The notes under the pieces were generated by a model. It was not told the origin of the DNA. It ran no database searches and saw only the letters and a program-made list of their open reading frames with translations. Positions 11,025 through 24,444 of a stretch of DNA of 64,000 nt are shown here, in pieces. Source of the DNA: Cymbidium sinense (lineage: Eukaryota > Streptophyta > Magnoliopsida > Asparagales > Orchidaceae); assembly GCA_021442155.1 (NCBI GenBank), contig CM038214.1:57630514-57694513 (forward strand), read 5' to 3'. Every line of letters begins with the position of its first letter. Within the stretch, counting starts at the first letter, position 1. A program made the position numbers and the translations under genes.

Positions 11025-11463
11025 AGAATGGGCAACCTTAATGGTAGAACATCACCCCAACCAGACCAGAGGGTGGAGGCAAAGGCAAAGGTGGTTATCC
11101 AATGGTGGTGGGAATTTGGAGGTGTGGATATGGAGGTGGCGCTAGAGTGGTGGTTGGAGGCGGAGGAACCGGAGGTTACTTGGTGGTGGCGAGTGATCGG
11201 ATATGATGGTGGATCCCGCTACCGAGGTAGTGGTTCTAATGGGAACTGGAGAAACTAAAGAATGACCGATCCGATCTACTGCTTAAGGAATTGTATCTTT
11301 ACAGTAGAGACAATTCTATTTATCTAAGGTTTTTTATTTGCTCTATGCCTGCTCATTTTTTATCTATATTGCCGCTTATGTCTTTGAAAATTTGTGTGTT
11401 ACTTGGTTGATGAAATCGAAAAGAAGAGATGGTGAATCTGAATTTGTTCTCTGTTAAAAAAAA
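11025..11463 (+). pseudogene. Glycine-rich RNA-binding protein gene fragment, copy 1
   Basis: The fragment starts at NLNGR followed by a one-base deletion, corresponding to the end of the RRM domain (family NLDGRNITVN) in plant glycine-rich RNA-binding proteins. It continues through a GGA/GGT-rich tail that encodes Gly, Tyr, Arg and Trp depending on frame, and ends in a G-N-W-R-N stop. A non-coding 3' part (11,260-11,455) and a short A run follow, then CCCTAAA repeats. The long frame at 11,028-11,258 is out of phase with the ancestral one. The A run suggests an mRNA-derived origin. The same fragment, with the same 5' breakpoint, lies at 44,193, 58,024 and 59,803. Confidence 0.7.
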
Positions 11464-14400
11464 TCCTAAACCCTAAACTAAAACTTGAACCCTAAACATA
11501 AAACCTAAACCCTAAACCCTAAACCCTAAAAACCCTAAACCATAAACCATAAATCGAAAACCCAAAACCATAAAACCCTAAACTCTAAACCCTAAACACT
11601 AAAACCTAAACCTTAAACCCAAAAACACATTTAAACCTAACCCTAAACCTAAACCCTAAACTCTAAATTAACTCTAAACCTAAACTAAAACCCTAAAATA
11701 AAAAACCTAAACTAAAATAAATAAACCTAAAATAAATAAATTAAACTAAATAAAAATAAAAATAAACCTAAATGAAAATAAAAAATATACTAAACTAAAA
11801 TAAATAAAAAATAAACTAAATAATCTTAAACCTACCTCTTGACTTAATTTTTTTAATAAAAAAAACCTCTAACCCTAAACCTAAACCTAAACCCTAAAAC
11901 CTACAAATACCCTAAACCTAACCTCTAAACCATAAACCCTAAAACTAATTAAACAAAACCTAAAAAAAAACCTAAACCTAAAATAAAACCTAAATAAATA
12001 ACCTAAAACCTAAATAAAAAAAAAATTTAAATAAAATAAAAAACCAAAAAAAAAACCTAAACCTAAATGTAAAATAAATAAAATAAAATAAAACTAAACT
12101 AAAATAAATAAATAAATAAATACCTAAACAAAACTAAAAAATAACCTAAAAAAAAAAAAATAAAATAAAAAAAAATAAAAATAAATTAAACCAAAAATAA
12201 ACCAAAATAAAAATTAAATAAAAACCTAAACCTAAAATATAAACCTAAAAATAAAACAAAAAAAAACCTAAATCTTAAACTAAAAAAAACCTAAACTTAA
12301 AATAAATAAAATAAAATAAACCTAAACATAAACTAAAAAATAAACTATACTAAAATAAATAAACCTAAACCTAAAAAAAATAAACTAAACCTAACCTATA
12401 CTAAATAAAATAAAATAAAAAAACTAAAAAAAAACTAAACTAATAAACCAAAAAAAAACCTAAAAATAAAAAACCTAAAACTAAACCTAATAAATAAAAT
12501 AAAAAACCTAAACAAACTAAAAATAAAAATAAACCTAAACCTAAAAAAAATAAAATAAAATAAAACTAAACTAAAAATAAACCTAAACCTATAAATAAAC
12601 TAAAATAAAAGCTAAACTTAAATAAATATACCTAAATAATAAACTAAACTAAATTAAAATATAAATAAACTAAATAAAAATAAAAAATAAATAAACTATT
12701 AAATTAAAATAACTAATTAAACTAAAAAACCTAAACCTGGTTTACTAATTTAAAAAAAACCTAAACCTAAACCCTAAACCCTAAACTAAACCCTAAACCT
12801 AAATCTAAACCTAAACCTAAAAAACCCTACCCTAAACTAAACCTAAATAACCTAAATAAATCCCAAACCAAAACCCTAAAAATAAATAACCCTAAATAAA
12901 CCCTAAACCTAAACCCTAAACTAATTTAAACCATAAACCAAAAAATAATAAAAATAAACCCTAAACCTAAAACCAAAACCCTAAACCCTAAAACCCAAAA
13001 CCTAAACTATAAACCCAAAACCCTAAACCCTAAACCCTAAAACCTAAACCTAAAAAAATTAAAAAACCTAACTAAAATAAATAAATATAAATAAACTAAA
13101 CTAAATAAAATATAAAACCTAAATAAAATAAAAAAAAAATAAAAATAAAATAAACCTAAACCTAAAAAAAAAAATAATAAATAAAATAAACCCTAATCCT
13201 AAATAAAATAAATAAACCTACAATAAATAAATAAAATAAACCCTAAACCTAAAAAAAATCCCTAAACCTAAAACCAAAACCTAAACCTAACAAAATAAAC
13301 CTAAAATAAAATAAATAAAAAACCTAAGCCTAAATAAATAAATAAATTAAAAAAATAAAAACCTAAACTAAAAAAACCTAAAACATAAACCTAAAATAAA
13401 CTAACTAAACCTAAACTAAATAAAATAAAATAAACTAAAAACCTAAACTAAAAAAAAAATAAAACCTAAAAATAAATCTAAAATAACCTAAAACCTAAAC
13501 CTAAAAAAAAATAAAATAAAAACCTAAACCTAAACTAAAATTAAAAAATAAAACCTAAACCTAAAAAAATAAAATAAAAATAAAACTAAACTAAAAAATA
13601 AACATAATCCTAAACTTAAACCTAAAAATAAACTAAAATAAAAAATGTAAATAAATAAACCTAAAATAAACTAAATAAAAATAGAAAATTAACCTAAATA
13701 AAAATACAAAATAAAATAAACTAAAATATGTAAAAAATATACTAAAAAAAACCTAAACCTACCGGTTTACTTGATTTTTTAAAAAAACCCAAAACCTTAA
13801 ACCCTATACCCTAAACCCTAAATCCTAAACCCTAAACCCTAAACCCCAAACCCTAAAATAATAAACTAAACCTAAACTTACAACCCTAAACCTAAACTAA
13901 TCCTAAAAAAACCCTAAACCTAACCTTAACCCTAAACTAAAACTAAACCCTAAACTAAAATCTAATAATCCTAAACTAACCTTAAACCATAAACCTTAAA
14001 CCCTAAAATACCTAAACCCTAAACCCAAAACCCTAAAGTAACCCTAAACACTAAGCTAAAGTTAAACCCTAAGCCCTAAAAAATAAAACCCCAAACCCTA
14101 AAGCTAAACACTAAACCCTAAACCCTAAACCCTAAACCCTAACCCTAAACACTAAACCTAAACCCTAAACCTAAACCCTAAACCCTAAACCCTAAACTTA
14201 AACCCTAACCTAAACCCTAACCTAACAACCTAAAAATAGAATAAATAAAAAACTTAAACCTAAATAAAATAGAAAAAATAAAATAAAATAAAAACCTAAA
14301 CCTAAACCTAAAAAATAAAATAAAATAAAATAAATAAAATAAAATAAAATAAATAAAACCTAAACTAACTAAAAAATAAAATAAATCTAAGAATAAAACC

Positions 14401-14985
14401 AAATAAATAAAAAACTAAATGTAAAAAAATAAATAAATAAAATTAAAACCCAATAAAACTAAAAAAGAAAACTAAACCTAAAATAAAAAATAAAATAATC
14501 AAAATAAAATAAACCTAAACCTAAACTAAAATAAACTAAACTAAAATAAATAAAACCTATACCTAAACCTAAACTAAATAAAATAAAATAAACTAAAAAT
14601 AAACCTAAACCTAAACTAAAAATAAAACCTAAAAGTAAACCTAAAATAAAACCTAAACCTAAACCCTAAAACCTAAACTAAACTAAATAAACCTAAAAAC
14701 AAAAAAAAAAATAAAACTAAATAAAATAAAATAAAACTAAAATAAAATAAAAATAAAGTAAACCTAAAATATAATAAAAATAAAAAAACAAAAAAAAACT
14801 TAAACCTAAAATATAAACCTAAACCTTAAACTTTGAAAAAAAACCTAAACTTAAAATAATCCTAAAGCTAAACTAAATAAAATAAATTATATTAAAATAA
14901 AAAATAAACCTAAATAAAAATAAAAAAGTAAAATAAATAAAAAATAAACTAAATAAACTAAAAGAACCCTATCCTATTGGTTTAC
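11464..14985 (+). repeat. Degenerate telomere-like satellite, C-strand on plus
   Basis: Three higher-order periods are visible. Linkers stand at about 11,832, 12,735 and 13,757, each followed by near-exact CCCTAAA runs (11,865-11,945; 12,765-13,050; 13,790-14,220) and then an AT-rich CCTAAA/AATAAA stretch. Nothing else is seen. Confidence 0.9.
13755..13790 (+). repeat. Satellite linker motif, representative
   Basis: CCTACCGGTTTACTTGATTT followed by an A run marks the start of each higher-order unit. Related linkers lie near 11,832, 12,735, 14,970 (interrupted by a LINE), 17,412, 18,408, 19,678 and 21,060. After the gap the reverse complement is seen near 25,450, 26,575, 56,137, 57,255, 59,671, 60,391, 61,305, 62,308 and 63,285. 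Confidence 0.75.
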
Positions 14986-17400
14986 CTACAACAACAACAA
15001 CAACAATAACAAAAACAAGCCTTTATCCCATTAAGTGGGGCCGACTACATGAATCCTTTATCTCCATTTTGTCCTATTATGTGTCAGATTCTCATTTAAT
15101 TCAAGTATACTAAGGTCATTTTTTATACATCTTAACCCAGTCTTTTTAAATCTACCTCTACTTTTATTAACATAAGGAATGTCTAATTCATCTACTCTCC
15201 TAATCGGGACATCAGACGGTTGATGCTTTATGTGGCCAAACCATCTAAGGCGACTCTCTCTAATCTTATCTGCCACTAGAGCTACTCCATCTTTTTCCTG
15301 AACATACTCATTTCACATTTTATCTTTAAGAGTAAAGCCACTTAACTTAGTCTTATGCTTCTCTTTTATTGGCCAACATTCTGCACCATAAGTCATTGTA
15401 GGTCTTACCACCATCTTATAAAATTTTCCCTTAAGTTTAAGTGGAACTTTTCTATCACACAAAAAACCAGTTGCATTTTTCCACTTCAATCATCCAACTT
15501 GAATTCTGCTAATAACATCTCCATCTATTTCACCATCATTTTCAACAATAGAGCCTAAATATCTAAATCACTCACTCTTATTAATGACTTGTTCACCTAA
15601 TGTCACAACACTACCACTAGAACTTCTACAACTAAAATTACACTCCATATATTTATTTTAGATCTACTTAAATGAAAACCTTTAGACTCTAATGTTGACC
15701 TCCATAATTCAAGTTTCTCTTGACTCCTCTCTAGTCTTATCAACAAGAAGAATGTCATCAAAAAAGCATACCAAGGTACATCTTCCTGTAAATGCCTAGT
15801 AAGAACATCCATAACTAAAGCAAAAAATATAAGGGCTTAAAGCTGATCCTTGATGTAATCCAACTAAAATGGGAAAATAGTTTGTCAATCCTCCTTGTGT
15901 TTGGACACAACAGCTTTAGTATACATATCCTTAATTACATGAATATAGCCAATATTAACTCCTTTCTATTCTAGAACTCTCAAAGAACATCTCTTGAAAC
16001 TTTATCATGTTTTCTAAATCAATAAATACTCATAGATCCTCTTACTTTCTCTATACTTCTCCATCAAACCACTTAACAAATGTATAACATCCATAGTAGA
16101 TCTGCTTAATTGAGAAACTTTTGTATCACATCATAACTATGTCAATTACTCTCTCCCATAATTTGTATGACACATTAACTTAATTCCTCTATAATTTGCA
16201 CACTCTTGTGCATCACCTTTATTCTTAAATATAGGAACCAACTCTTTCTCCACTCATCGACATCTTTTTTAGTCTTTAAAATAACATTAAAATATTTGTA
16301 AGCCAAATTTTGATCTCTAAACATTTCCACACATTGGAATATCATCAGGTCCTCTATTTTCCACATTTCATTTTCTTTAAAGCATCTCTAACTTTAGATT
16401 ACTAATACAATAATAAAAATAAATTCTCTATTTTTGTTTAGGTATTAAGGTTGCTAAAATCAATCATACTTTCAGATCCTTCATTGAAAAGTTTATCAAA
16501 ATATCTCATCCACTATTTTCAATATCATTTTCTAAGAAAAAACACTTTATTATTTTCATCATAATATACCTCACTTGAACTAGTTCTTCACTTCTCTGAT
16601 CTCTTTGGTTGGCTAATTTGTATATATATCTTTCACCATCTTTGGTATCTAATCTATTGTATAAATCACTAAAAGTTAAATTTTTTGCATCATATATTGC
16701 TTTCTTAGAATCTCTGCCAGCCACTTTATATATTTTCCAATTCTCTGAATTTTTACATCTAAACTTAGTTTTATAACAATGTTTCTTATTTCTTATCTTT
16801 TCTTGCTCACTTTGACTCCATTTTTATTAAAAGAACCTTTTCCTTTTGATTCTCCACATTTTTTAGCAACTTGGTTAATTTCACTTTTTTTCCCACATAA
16901 CATTAGCTTCCTTATGAACATCCCAAATTCTAAGCTCTTGTAGCTTGCTCTTAAAATATTTTTATTTGTGTTCTTTAAGTGTCCCCATCTAATCCTAGGA
17001 CAATAATTTGATTTATTTTTTCTCTTACAATCTTTCATCTTAAAATCTAAAACTAATTGATGTTGGGTACTTAAACTTTCACTTGGAATGACACAATCTT
17101 TACAATCTAAATGATCTATTTTTCTTATAAAAAAATCAATCTGTGTTTTACTAGATCCATTTTTTGTAAAATAATATGTTCATCTCTTTTCTTATATAAA
17201 GTATTAGCAACTACAAAATCATAAGCTAAGGCAAAATCTAATATAGTCTACCTTCTTCATTAGTCACTCCAAATCCATAACCACCATGAATACTTTTAAA
17301 ATCTTCTACCACTCTACCAACATGTCCATTTAAATCTCCTCCAATAAATACTTTTTTTTTCAAGAGGTATCTTTTGTATAATCCTCTAATTCATTCAAAA
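14986..17400 (-). pseudogene. RTE-type LINE, copy 1, 5'-truncated and decayed
   Basis: A plant RTE-clade non-LTR retrotransposon on the minus strand. The 3' end is at 14,986-15,060: a GTT-type microsatellite tail and the family end GGATAAAGGC. Minus-strand peptides in order are: endonuclease motif GGDLNGHVG (17,316-17,342), RT segments around 15,990-16,360, a damaged catalytic box (VPWYAFLMTFF near 15,770), and the C-terminal RESRLRWFGHIKHQPSDVP block (15,160-15,276). The upstream half of the endonuclease is missing. Many 1-20 bp deletions separate it from copy 2, and no long frame survives. It interrupts a satellite linker: GGTTTAC stands on one side and TTTACTAATTTAAAA on the other. Confidence 0.9.
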
Positions 17401-18429
17401 AAAAAAATATTAGTAAACCTAAATCATTTACTAATTTAAAAAAACCTAAACCTACCTAAAAAACCATTACTAAATCCTGACCCTAAAAACACACCCTAAT
17501 ACAAAACTGACTTAACTACCACTACTCCAAACCCTACCTAGGCACTAAACCCCAAAACTGAGCACTAGGCCCTAAATCCCAAATCCTACATATTAACCTA
17601 AACCACTGACCCCTAGATAAAACCTAATAAAATAAATAAAATAAATAAACTAAATAAATAAAAAATAAATCTAATAAAAAATAAAATAATAATAAAATAA
17701 ATAAATAAAAAAAAAGACTTGATTTAAATAAAAAAAATATATAATAAAATCGATCCTACCCAAACCTAAACTAACCCTACACCTGACCCAAAATAAACAG
17801 GCCAACACTCCTGACTACCTAAACAAAACCTAAAAAAATGAAACTAAACTAAAATTAAATAAATAAAATAAAGAAAAACAAAGCTAAATAAAATTAAAAC
17901 CTAAACTAAATTAACCTAAACCTAAAACTAAAAATAAACTAAAATAAAATAAAATAAAAAATAAACTAAAATAAATAAATAAAAAACCTAAATAAACTAA
18001 ATAAAATAAAATAAACCAAAATAAATAAAATAAAAAACTAAACAGAAAATAAAATAAAATAAATAAATAAAACTAAATAAAACCTAAACCTAATATAAAA
18101 ATAAATAAAATAAAACCTTAAACAGAAAAACATTTAAATAAATAAATAAAATAAACTAAACCTAAACTAATAAATAAATAAATAAAACCTAAACTAAACT
18201 AACTAAAAAAATAAAAAATAACTAAAACTAAAAGATAAAATAAAATAGACCTAAAAAAAATATAAACCTAAAATAAAAAAATAAAAACTAAAATAAACAT
18301 AATCTAAACTTAAAATAAAAAATAAATAAAAAACTTATAAATAAAAAACTTAAAATAAACAAAAAAAAATAAAGAAATAAATAAAATAAATAAATTAAAT
18401 AAACCTAATACTGGTTTGCTTAATTAAGA

Positions 18430-18745
18430 TAAAACCAGCCCTAAACCCTGAGCTCACATCTGACCCACCCTAAAAGGCCTGGCTGGGCTGAGCACCTGAT
18501 CCTCACCCTGGGCATGATCACTAAATCCCACAAATCTGGGGCTGGGCCCACCTGACCTGGGCCCTCAAGCCCCAGGCCACAAGACATAGGCCCTGAATCT
18601 GAACTGACTAAAACTTGGCCACAGGCTGGGCCCCTGAAAAGGCCACAACCTGAAACACTGAGCCTAGGCCTGAGCCTAGGCCATGACTGGGCCACTGGGC
18701 CCTACCTAAAAACCTGGCTAAAACTGATCTAAACCCAAACTGGGC
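18430..18745 (+). repeat. GC-rich island 1 in the satellite
   Basis: About 315 bp built from words such as CCTGGGC, CCTGAGC, AGGCC and GGGCCC, starting right after the linker at 18,408. It is in the phase normally held by exact CCCTAAA repeats. An 84-codon minus-strand frame crosses it but has no recognisable domain. Confidence 0.75.
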
Positions 18746-19694
18746 TAAGTAATAACCTAAAGATAAAAGAAAATAAAATAAAAAATATAAAATAAAATAA
18801 ACTAAAAAAAAAACTTAAAGATAAAAAAAACACTAAAATAAAGAAATAAAATAAAATAAAACTAAAAAATAAAATAAAATAAAATAAAATAAAATGTAAA
18901 ATAAAAATAAAATAAATAAAATATAAATAAAATAATAAAAAAAAAATAAAAAATTAAAACTAAAAACTAAAAGAAAATAAAGATTAAAAATAAAATAAAA
19001 TAAAATAAACCTAAAAAAATAAATAAACCTAAACTAAAATAAACTAAACCAAACCTAAACTAAATAAAATAAAATATAAAAATAAACCTAAACTAAACTA
19101 AAAATAAAACCTAAATAAACCTCCTAAACCTAAAAACTAACTAAACTAAAATGCTAACTAAACCTAAAATAAACCTAAAAATAAATAAATAAAATAAAAT
19201 AAATAAATGAAAACTAAATAAAATAAAAAAATAAAATAAAATAAAATAAAAAAATAAAAAACTAAATTAATAAACATAAAACCTAAAAAAATAAAAAAAT
19301 AAAACCTTAACTAGAAAAAACCTAAACTAAAATAAGCAAAATAAATCCTAAACTAAAATAAAAACCTAAACCTACCTAAAATAAATAAACTAAAATAAAT
19401 AATAAAAAAATAATCTAAAACTAAACTAAAATAAAAAAAAACAAACCTAAAAATAAAACCTAAACTATAAAATAAATTAAAAAACTAAAATAAATAAAAA
19501 AATAAAACTAAACTAAATAAAAAAAAAAAACTAAAAAAAATAAACATAAACTAAACAAAAAAAAATTAAAATAAAATAAAACTAATAAAATAAACTAAAA
19601 AAATAAATAAAATAAAAAATAAAAATAAACCTAAATAAAAATAAACTAATAAATAAAAATAAACTAAAATCTAAAACCTATGGGTTTACTGATT

Positions 19695-20085
19695 TAAAAA
19701 AAACTAACCAAACTGGCCTGACCCTACTGACCCTAGCCTAACTATGCCCTAAAACTAGGCCACAGGCCCCCAAGGCCATGGAGCCTGGCTCCAGCCATGG
19801 GCCCTGAGCCTGATCAGGCCTGACCTAACTGGCCACAGGCCTGAGCCCATGAGGCCTGGACTATGACCACCCCAAAGGCTAACCCAGATCAACCACTGAG
19901 CTGACTAGGCCTAGAGCTGACTGACCACACAGGCTGAGCCCTAATAGGCCCAGGGCCAAGATCCCAAAAACCCTGGAGTAGGCCCATGAGGCTCTGAGCC
20001 ATGACCCTAGAACCCCAGGCTAAAACCTGATCTGACCACAGCACACTGATCCCTGGGCCACTGGGCCAAAACCAAACCTGACCTT
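19695..20085 (+). repeat. GC-rich island 2 in the satellite
   Basis: The same word set (CCTGACC, AGGCCTG, GGGCCA) begins after the linker at 19,678 and fades back into CCTAAA/AATAAA. No gene features. Confidence 0.75.
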
Positions 20086-21074
20086 AAATAAACCTAAAAT
20101 AATATAAATCTAAAAAATTAAAAATTAAATAAAATACTAAACTCTAACATAAATATAAAATAATAATATAAATTAAAATTAAATAAATACTAAACTATAA
20201 AAATAAAATAATAAAAAATAAAAAATGTAAATAAAATAAATTATAAAATAAATAAAATAAACAAAAATAAAATAAAATATAAACTAAAATAAAAAAAACC
20301 TAAAATAAATAAAATAATACTAAAAAATAAAAAAATAACCTAAACCTAAATAAAACTAAACTAAAAAAATAAAATAAACTAAAATAAACCTATAAAAATA
20401 AACTAAACTAAAACTAAATAAAATAAAATAAACTAACGATAACACTAAACTAAACATAAAAATAAACTTAAAATAAAATCTAAAACTAAACCCTAAACAT
20501 AAACCCAACTAAACCTAAACCTAAACTAAATAAAACTAAAACTAAAAAAAAAATCAAAATAAAAATATTGAATTTAAATAAAAATAAAACATAAATAATA
20601 AAATAAAAAACTAATTAAAACCTAAACTAAATATAATCCTAAAACAATACATAAAAAATAAAATAAAACCTAAACTTTAAAATAAAATAAACTTAAACCA
20701 AAATAAAAATAAATAAAATAAAAAATAAATATAAACCTAAACCTAAACTAAAATAAATAAATAAACTAAAATAAACCTAAACATAAAACTAAAAATACAA
20801 AATAAACTTAAAAATAACTTAAAACCTAAAAAATAAAATGAAACCTAAACTAAATAAAAAAATAAAATAAAAATAAACTAAATTAAAAAATAAAACATAA
20901 ACCTAAAAACCTAAATAAAATAAAATAAAAATAAAATCCTAAACTAAAATAAGTAAACCTAAATAAATAATTAATTGTATAAAAAATAAAAAATAAAAAA
21001 TAAATAAAAATAAAATAAACTAAAATAAATAAAAATAAACTAAATAAACTAAAAAAAACCTACTGTCAAATTTA

Positions 21075-21430
21075 AATTTAAAACCCATAATCAGACCCAA
21101 ATAAATCTGACTTTAAACCTAAAAGCCTAACTTGGGCAGTAAGAAACTAAACTAGGCCCACCAAATAAAATTAAATATAAAACCAACAAACCCTGAGCCC
21201 TAAACTAACCTAAATCATAAGCCACTAATCTAAGCCACAAAACTTAGCCACTGAGCCTAAACTAATCCACAGGCCTGAGCACTGAGCAAACCACAAATCC
21301 TGGCCCCAAACCCTAAACTAGGCCCTGGAGCCCTGACCCTAAGCCCACTACAAACTGAGCTGCCAGGCAATCCACAAACCACTAAACCCCAAACTGGGCT
21401 GCACTGCCCAAAGCCACCTGGCTGAGCCTA
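21075..21430 (+). repeat. GC-rich island 3 in the satellite
   Basis: It follows the linker at 21,060. It is less GC-rich than islands 1 and 2 and mixes CCCTAAAC with CTGAGCC, AGGCC and CCACAAA words. It looks like an intermediate between telomeric repeat and island. Confidence 0.7.
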
Positions 21431-21935
21431 ACTGAAAATAACCTAAAAATAAATAAAGAAAAATTAAAACCTAAAATAAGATAAATAAAATAAAGATAAA
21501 ACTAAACCTAAAAACCATAAAATAAATAAATTAAAAATAGAATAAATAAGATAATAAATAAAACCTAAACTATCTTAAATAAATAAACCTAAGAATAAAA
21601 CTAAATAAAATAAAAACTAAAACATAAAATAATTAAAATAAACCTAAAATAAACCTAAAATAAAATAAATAAAACCTAAACCTAAAATAAACCTAAAATA
21701 AAATAAAAATAAACCAGACAATAAAAAAAAAACCTAAAATAAATAAATAAAATAAAACTAAATGAAAATAAATAAAACCTAAACCTAAACTAAAATAAAC
21801 TTAAACCCTAAACTAAATAAATAAAATAAATAAAATAAATCTAAACTAAACTAAAATAAAACCTAAAATAAAACAAAATAAAAAAACTAAACAAAAATAA
21901 AATGAAAATGAACGAAAATAAAATAAAGTTAACAG

Positions 21936-24444
21936 ACAACAACAACAATAAGCCTTTATCCCACTAAGTGGATTCTACATGAATCCTTTCTCATTGTGTC
22001 TGTGTCAAATTCTCATTTAATTCAGTATACTAAGGTCATTTTTTATACACTTAACCAAGTAGTCTACCTCACCTTTCTTAATATAAGGCAAATCTAATGC
22101 ATCTACTCTCTAACAGGTCATCATGGTCGATGCTTTATGTGGCCAAACCATCTAAGGTGACTCTCTCTAATCTTATGTGCCACTAGAGCTACTCCAACTT
22201 TTTCTTGAACATACTCATTTCGCATTTTATCTCTAAAAGTAAAGCCACTCACACTTGAGCATCCTCATCTCTATAACACTTAACTTAGTCGTATGCTTCT
22301 CTTTTACTGGCCAACATTCTATACCATACATCATTGCAGGTCTTACCATCTTCTTATAAAATTTTCCCTTAAGTTTAAGTGGAACTTTTCTATCACATAA
22401 TAGGCCAGATGCATTCCTCCACTTCAACCATCCAACTTGAATTCTACTAATAACATCTCCATCTATTTCACCATCATTTTGAACAATAGAGCCTAAATAT
22501 TTGAATCACTCACTCTTATTAATGACTTGTTCACCTAATGTCTACCACTAAAACTTCTACAACAATTACACTCCATATATTCAATTTTAGATCTACTTAA
22601 ATGAAAACCTTTAGACTTTAATGTTGACCTCCATAATTCAAGTTTCTCTTGGACTCCATCTCTAGTCTTATCAACGAAGAATGTCATCAACAAAAGCATA
22701 CACCAAGGTACATCTTCTCTTCTAAATACTTAGTAAGAACATCCATAACTAAAGCAAAAAGATAAGGGCTTAAAGCTAATGCTTGATGAAATCCAACTGA
22801 AATAGAAAAATATTTTATCAATTCTCCTTGTGTTTGGACACAAGTAACAGCTCTATTATACATATCTTTAATGACTTGAATATAACTAATATTAATGCCA
22901 TTTTATTCTAGAACTCTCCAAAGAACATCTCTTGAAACTTTATCATAAGCATTCTCTAAATCAATAAATATCATATGTAGATCCTCCTTACTTTCTCTAT
23001 ACTTCTCCATCAAACCTCTTAACAAATGTATATCATCCATAGTAGATCTACCTGGCATGAAACCAAATTGATTGTGAGAAACTTTTGTATCACATTGTAA
23101 CCTATGCTCAATTTCTCTCTCCCATAATTTTAATGTATGCATTAACTTAATTCTCTATAATTTGCACACTCTTGTGCATCACCTTTATTCTTAAATATAG
23201 GAACCAACAAACTCTTTCTCCACTCATATGCCATCTTTTAGTCTTTAAAATAACATTAAAAGATTTAAGACAAGAAATTCCTTGATCTACTAAACATTTC
23301 CACACTTCTTTGGAATATCATCAGGTCCTACTATTTTTCCACATTTCATTTTCCTTAAAGCTTCTCTAACTATAGATTTACTAATATGATGATAAAAATA
23401 AAATTCTCTCTTTTTTTTAGGGTATTAAGGTTGCTAAAATCAATCATACTTTCAGATCCTTTATTGAAAAGTTTATCAAAATATCTCATCCACTTATTTT
23501 CAATATCCTTTTCTAAGAAAGGCACTTTATTTTTTTTCATCCTTAAAATACCTCACTTGAACTAGGTCTTTACTTCTCCTATCTCTTTGGGTACTAACTT
23601 TACATCTTTCACCTTCTTTGGTATCTAATCTATTATAAATCACTAAAGCTAAATTTTTTGCATCATATATTGCTTTCTTAGAATCTCTGAGCCACTTTAT
23701 ATCTTTCCCAATTCTCAATTTTTATCTAAACCAAGTTTTATAACAATTTCTTATCTTTTCTTGCACTCTAACTCCATCACCAATTATTTTATTAAAAGCT
23801 TTTCCTTTTGATTCTCAAGCACATTTTAGCTTGCTTAATTTCACTTGCTACTTTTTTTACCACATAACATTGCTTATGAACATCCCAAATTCTAAGCTCT
23901 TGTAGCTTGCTCTTAAAATATTTTTATTTGTGTGTTCTTTAAGTGTCCCCATCTAATCCTAGGACAATAATTTGATTTATTTTTCCTCTTACAATCTTTC
24001 ATCTTAAAATCTAAAACTAACAATCGATGTTGGGTACTTAAACTTTCACTTGGAATGACCTTACAATCTTTACAATCTAAATGATCTATTTTTCTTATCA
24101 GAAAATAATCAATCTGTGTTTTACTAGATCCATTTTTATAAGTAATAATATGTTCAACTCTTTCTTAAATAAAGTATTAGCAATTACAAAATCATAAGCA
24201 AAAGCAAAATCTAATAAAGTCCTAACTTCTTCATTAGTCACTCCAAATCCATAACCACCATGAATACTTTTAAAACCTTGTACCACTCTACAAACATGTC
24301 CATTTAAATCTCCACCAATAAATACTTTTTCTTTAAGAGGTATCTTTTGTATTAATCCTCTAATTCATTTCAAAATTTTTCTTTTAAGCCAAACCTACTT
24401 GGGAGCATAAACAACATAATATAACATTGATAATCTTATTATCG
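21936..24444 (-). pseudogene. RTE-type LINE, copy 2, cut by the assembly gap
   Basis: Same family and strand as copy 1. It has a short CAA tail (21,937-21,951). In minus-strand order it holds: an endonuclease stretch with DLNGHVG (24,290-24,318); RT finger/palm with [13 protein letters not shown] (23,036-23,071) and FIDLENAYD (22,943-22,971), which keeps the first catalytic Asp; the second catalytic box VDD (22,681-22,697), out of frame through loss of one T; and the C-terminal region near 22,090-22,430. The longest open piece is 79 codons (22,903-23,142). The element runs into the N gap, so its 5' end is unseen. Copy 2 keeps bases that copy 1 lacks, and the reverse. Confidence 0.9.

Larger units (their letters stand above)
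17401..21935 (+). repeat. Degenerate telomere-like satellite with GC-rich islands
   Basis: C-strand orientation as before. Linkers lie at about 17,412, 18,408, 19,678 and 21,060. After each of the last three the expected CCCTAAA block is replaced by a GC-rich island (listed separately); 17,460-17,620 is an intermediate case with CCTGACC and CCTAGGC words. The remainder is AATAAA/CCTAAA. Confidence 0.88.

Noticed and set aside
11028..11258. 76-codon Trp- and Glu-rich frame beginning with ATG.
   Set aside because: It is the wrong phase of the glycine-rich-protein fragment; a one-base deletion near its start moved the frame.
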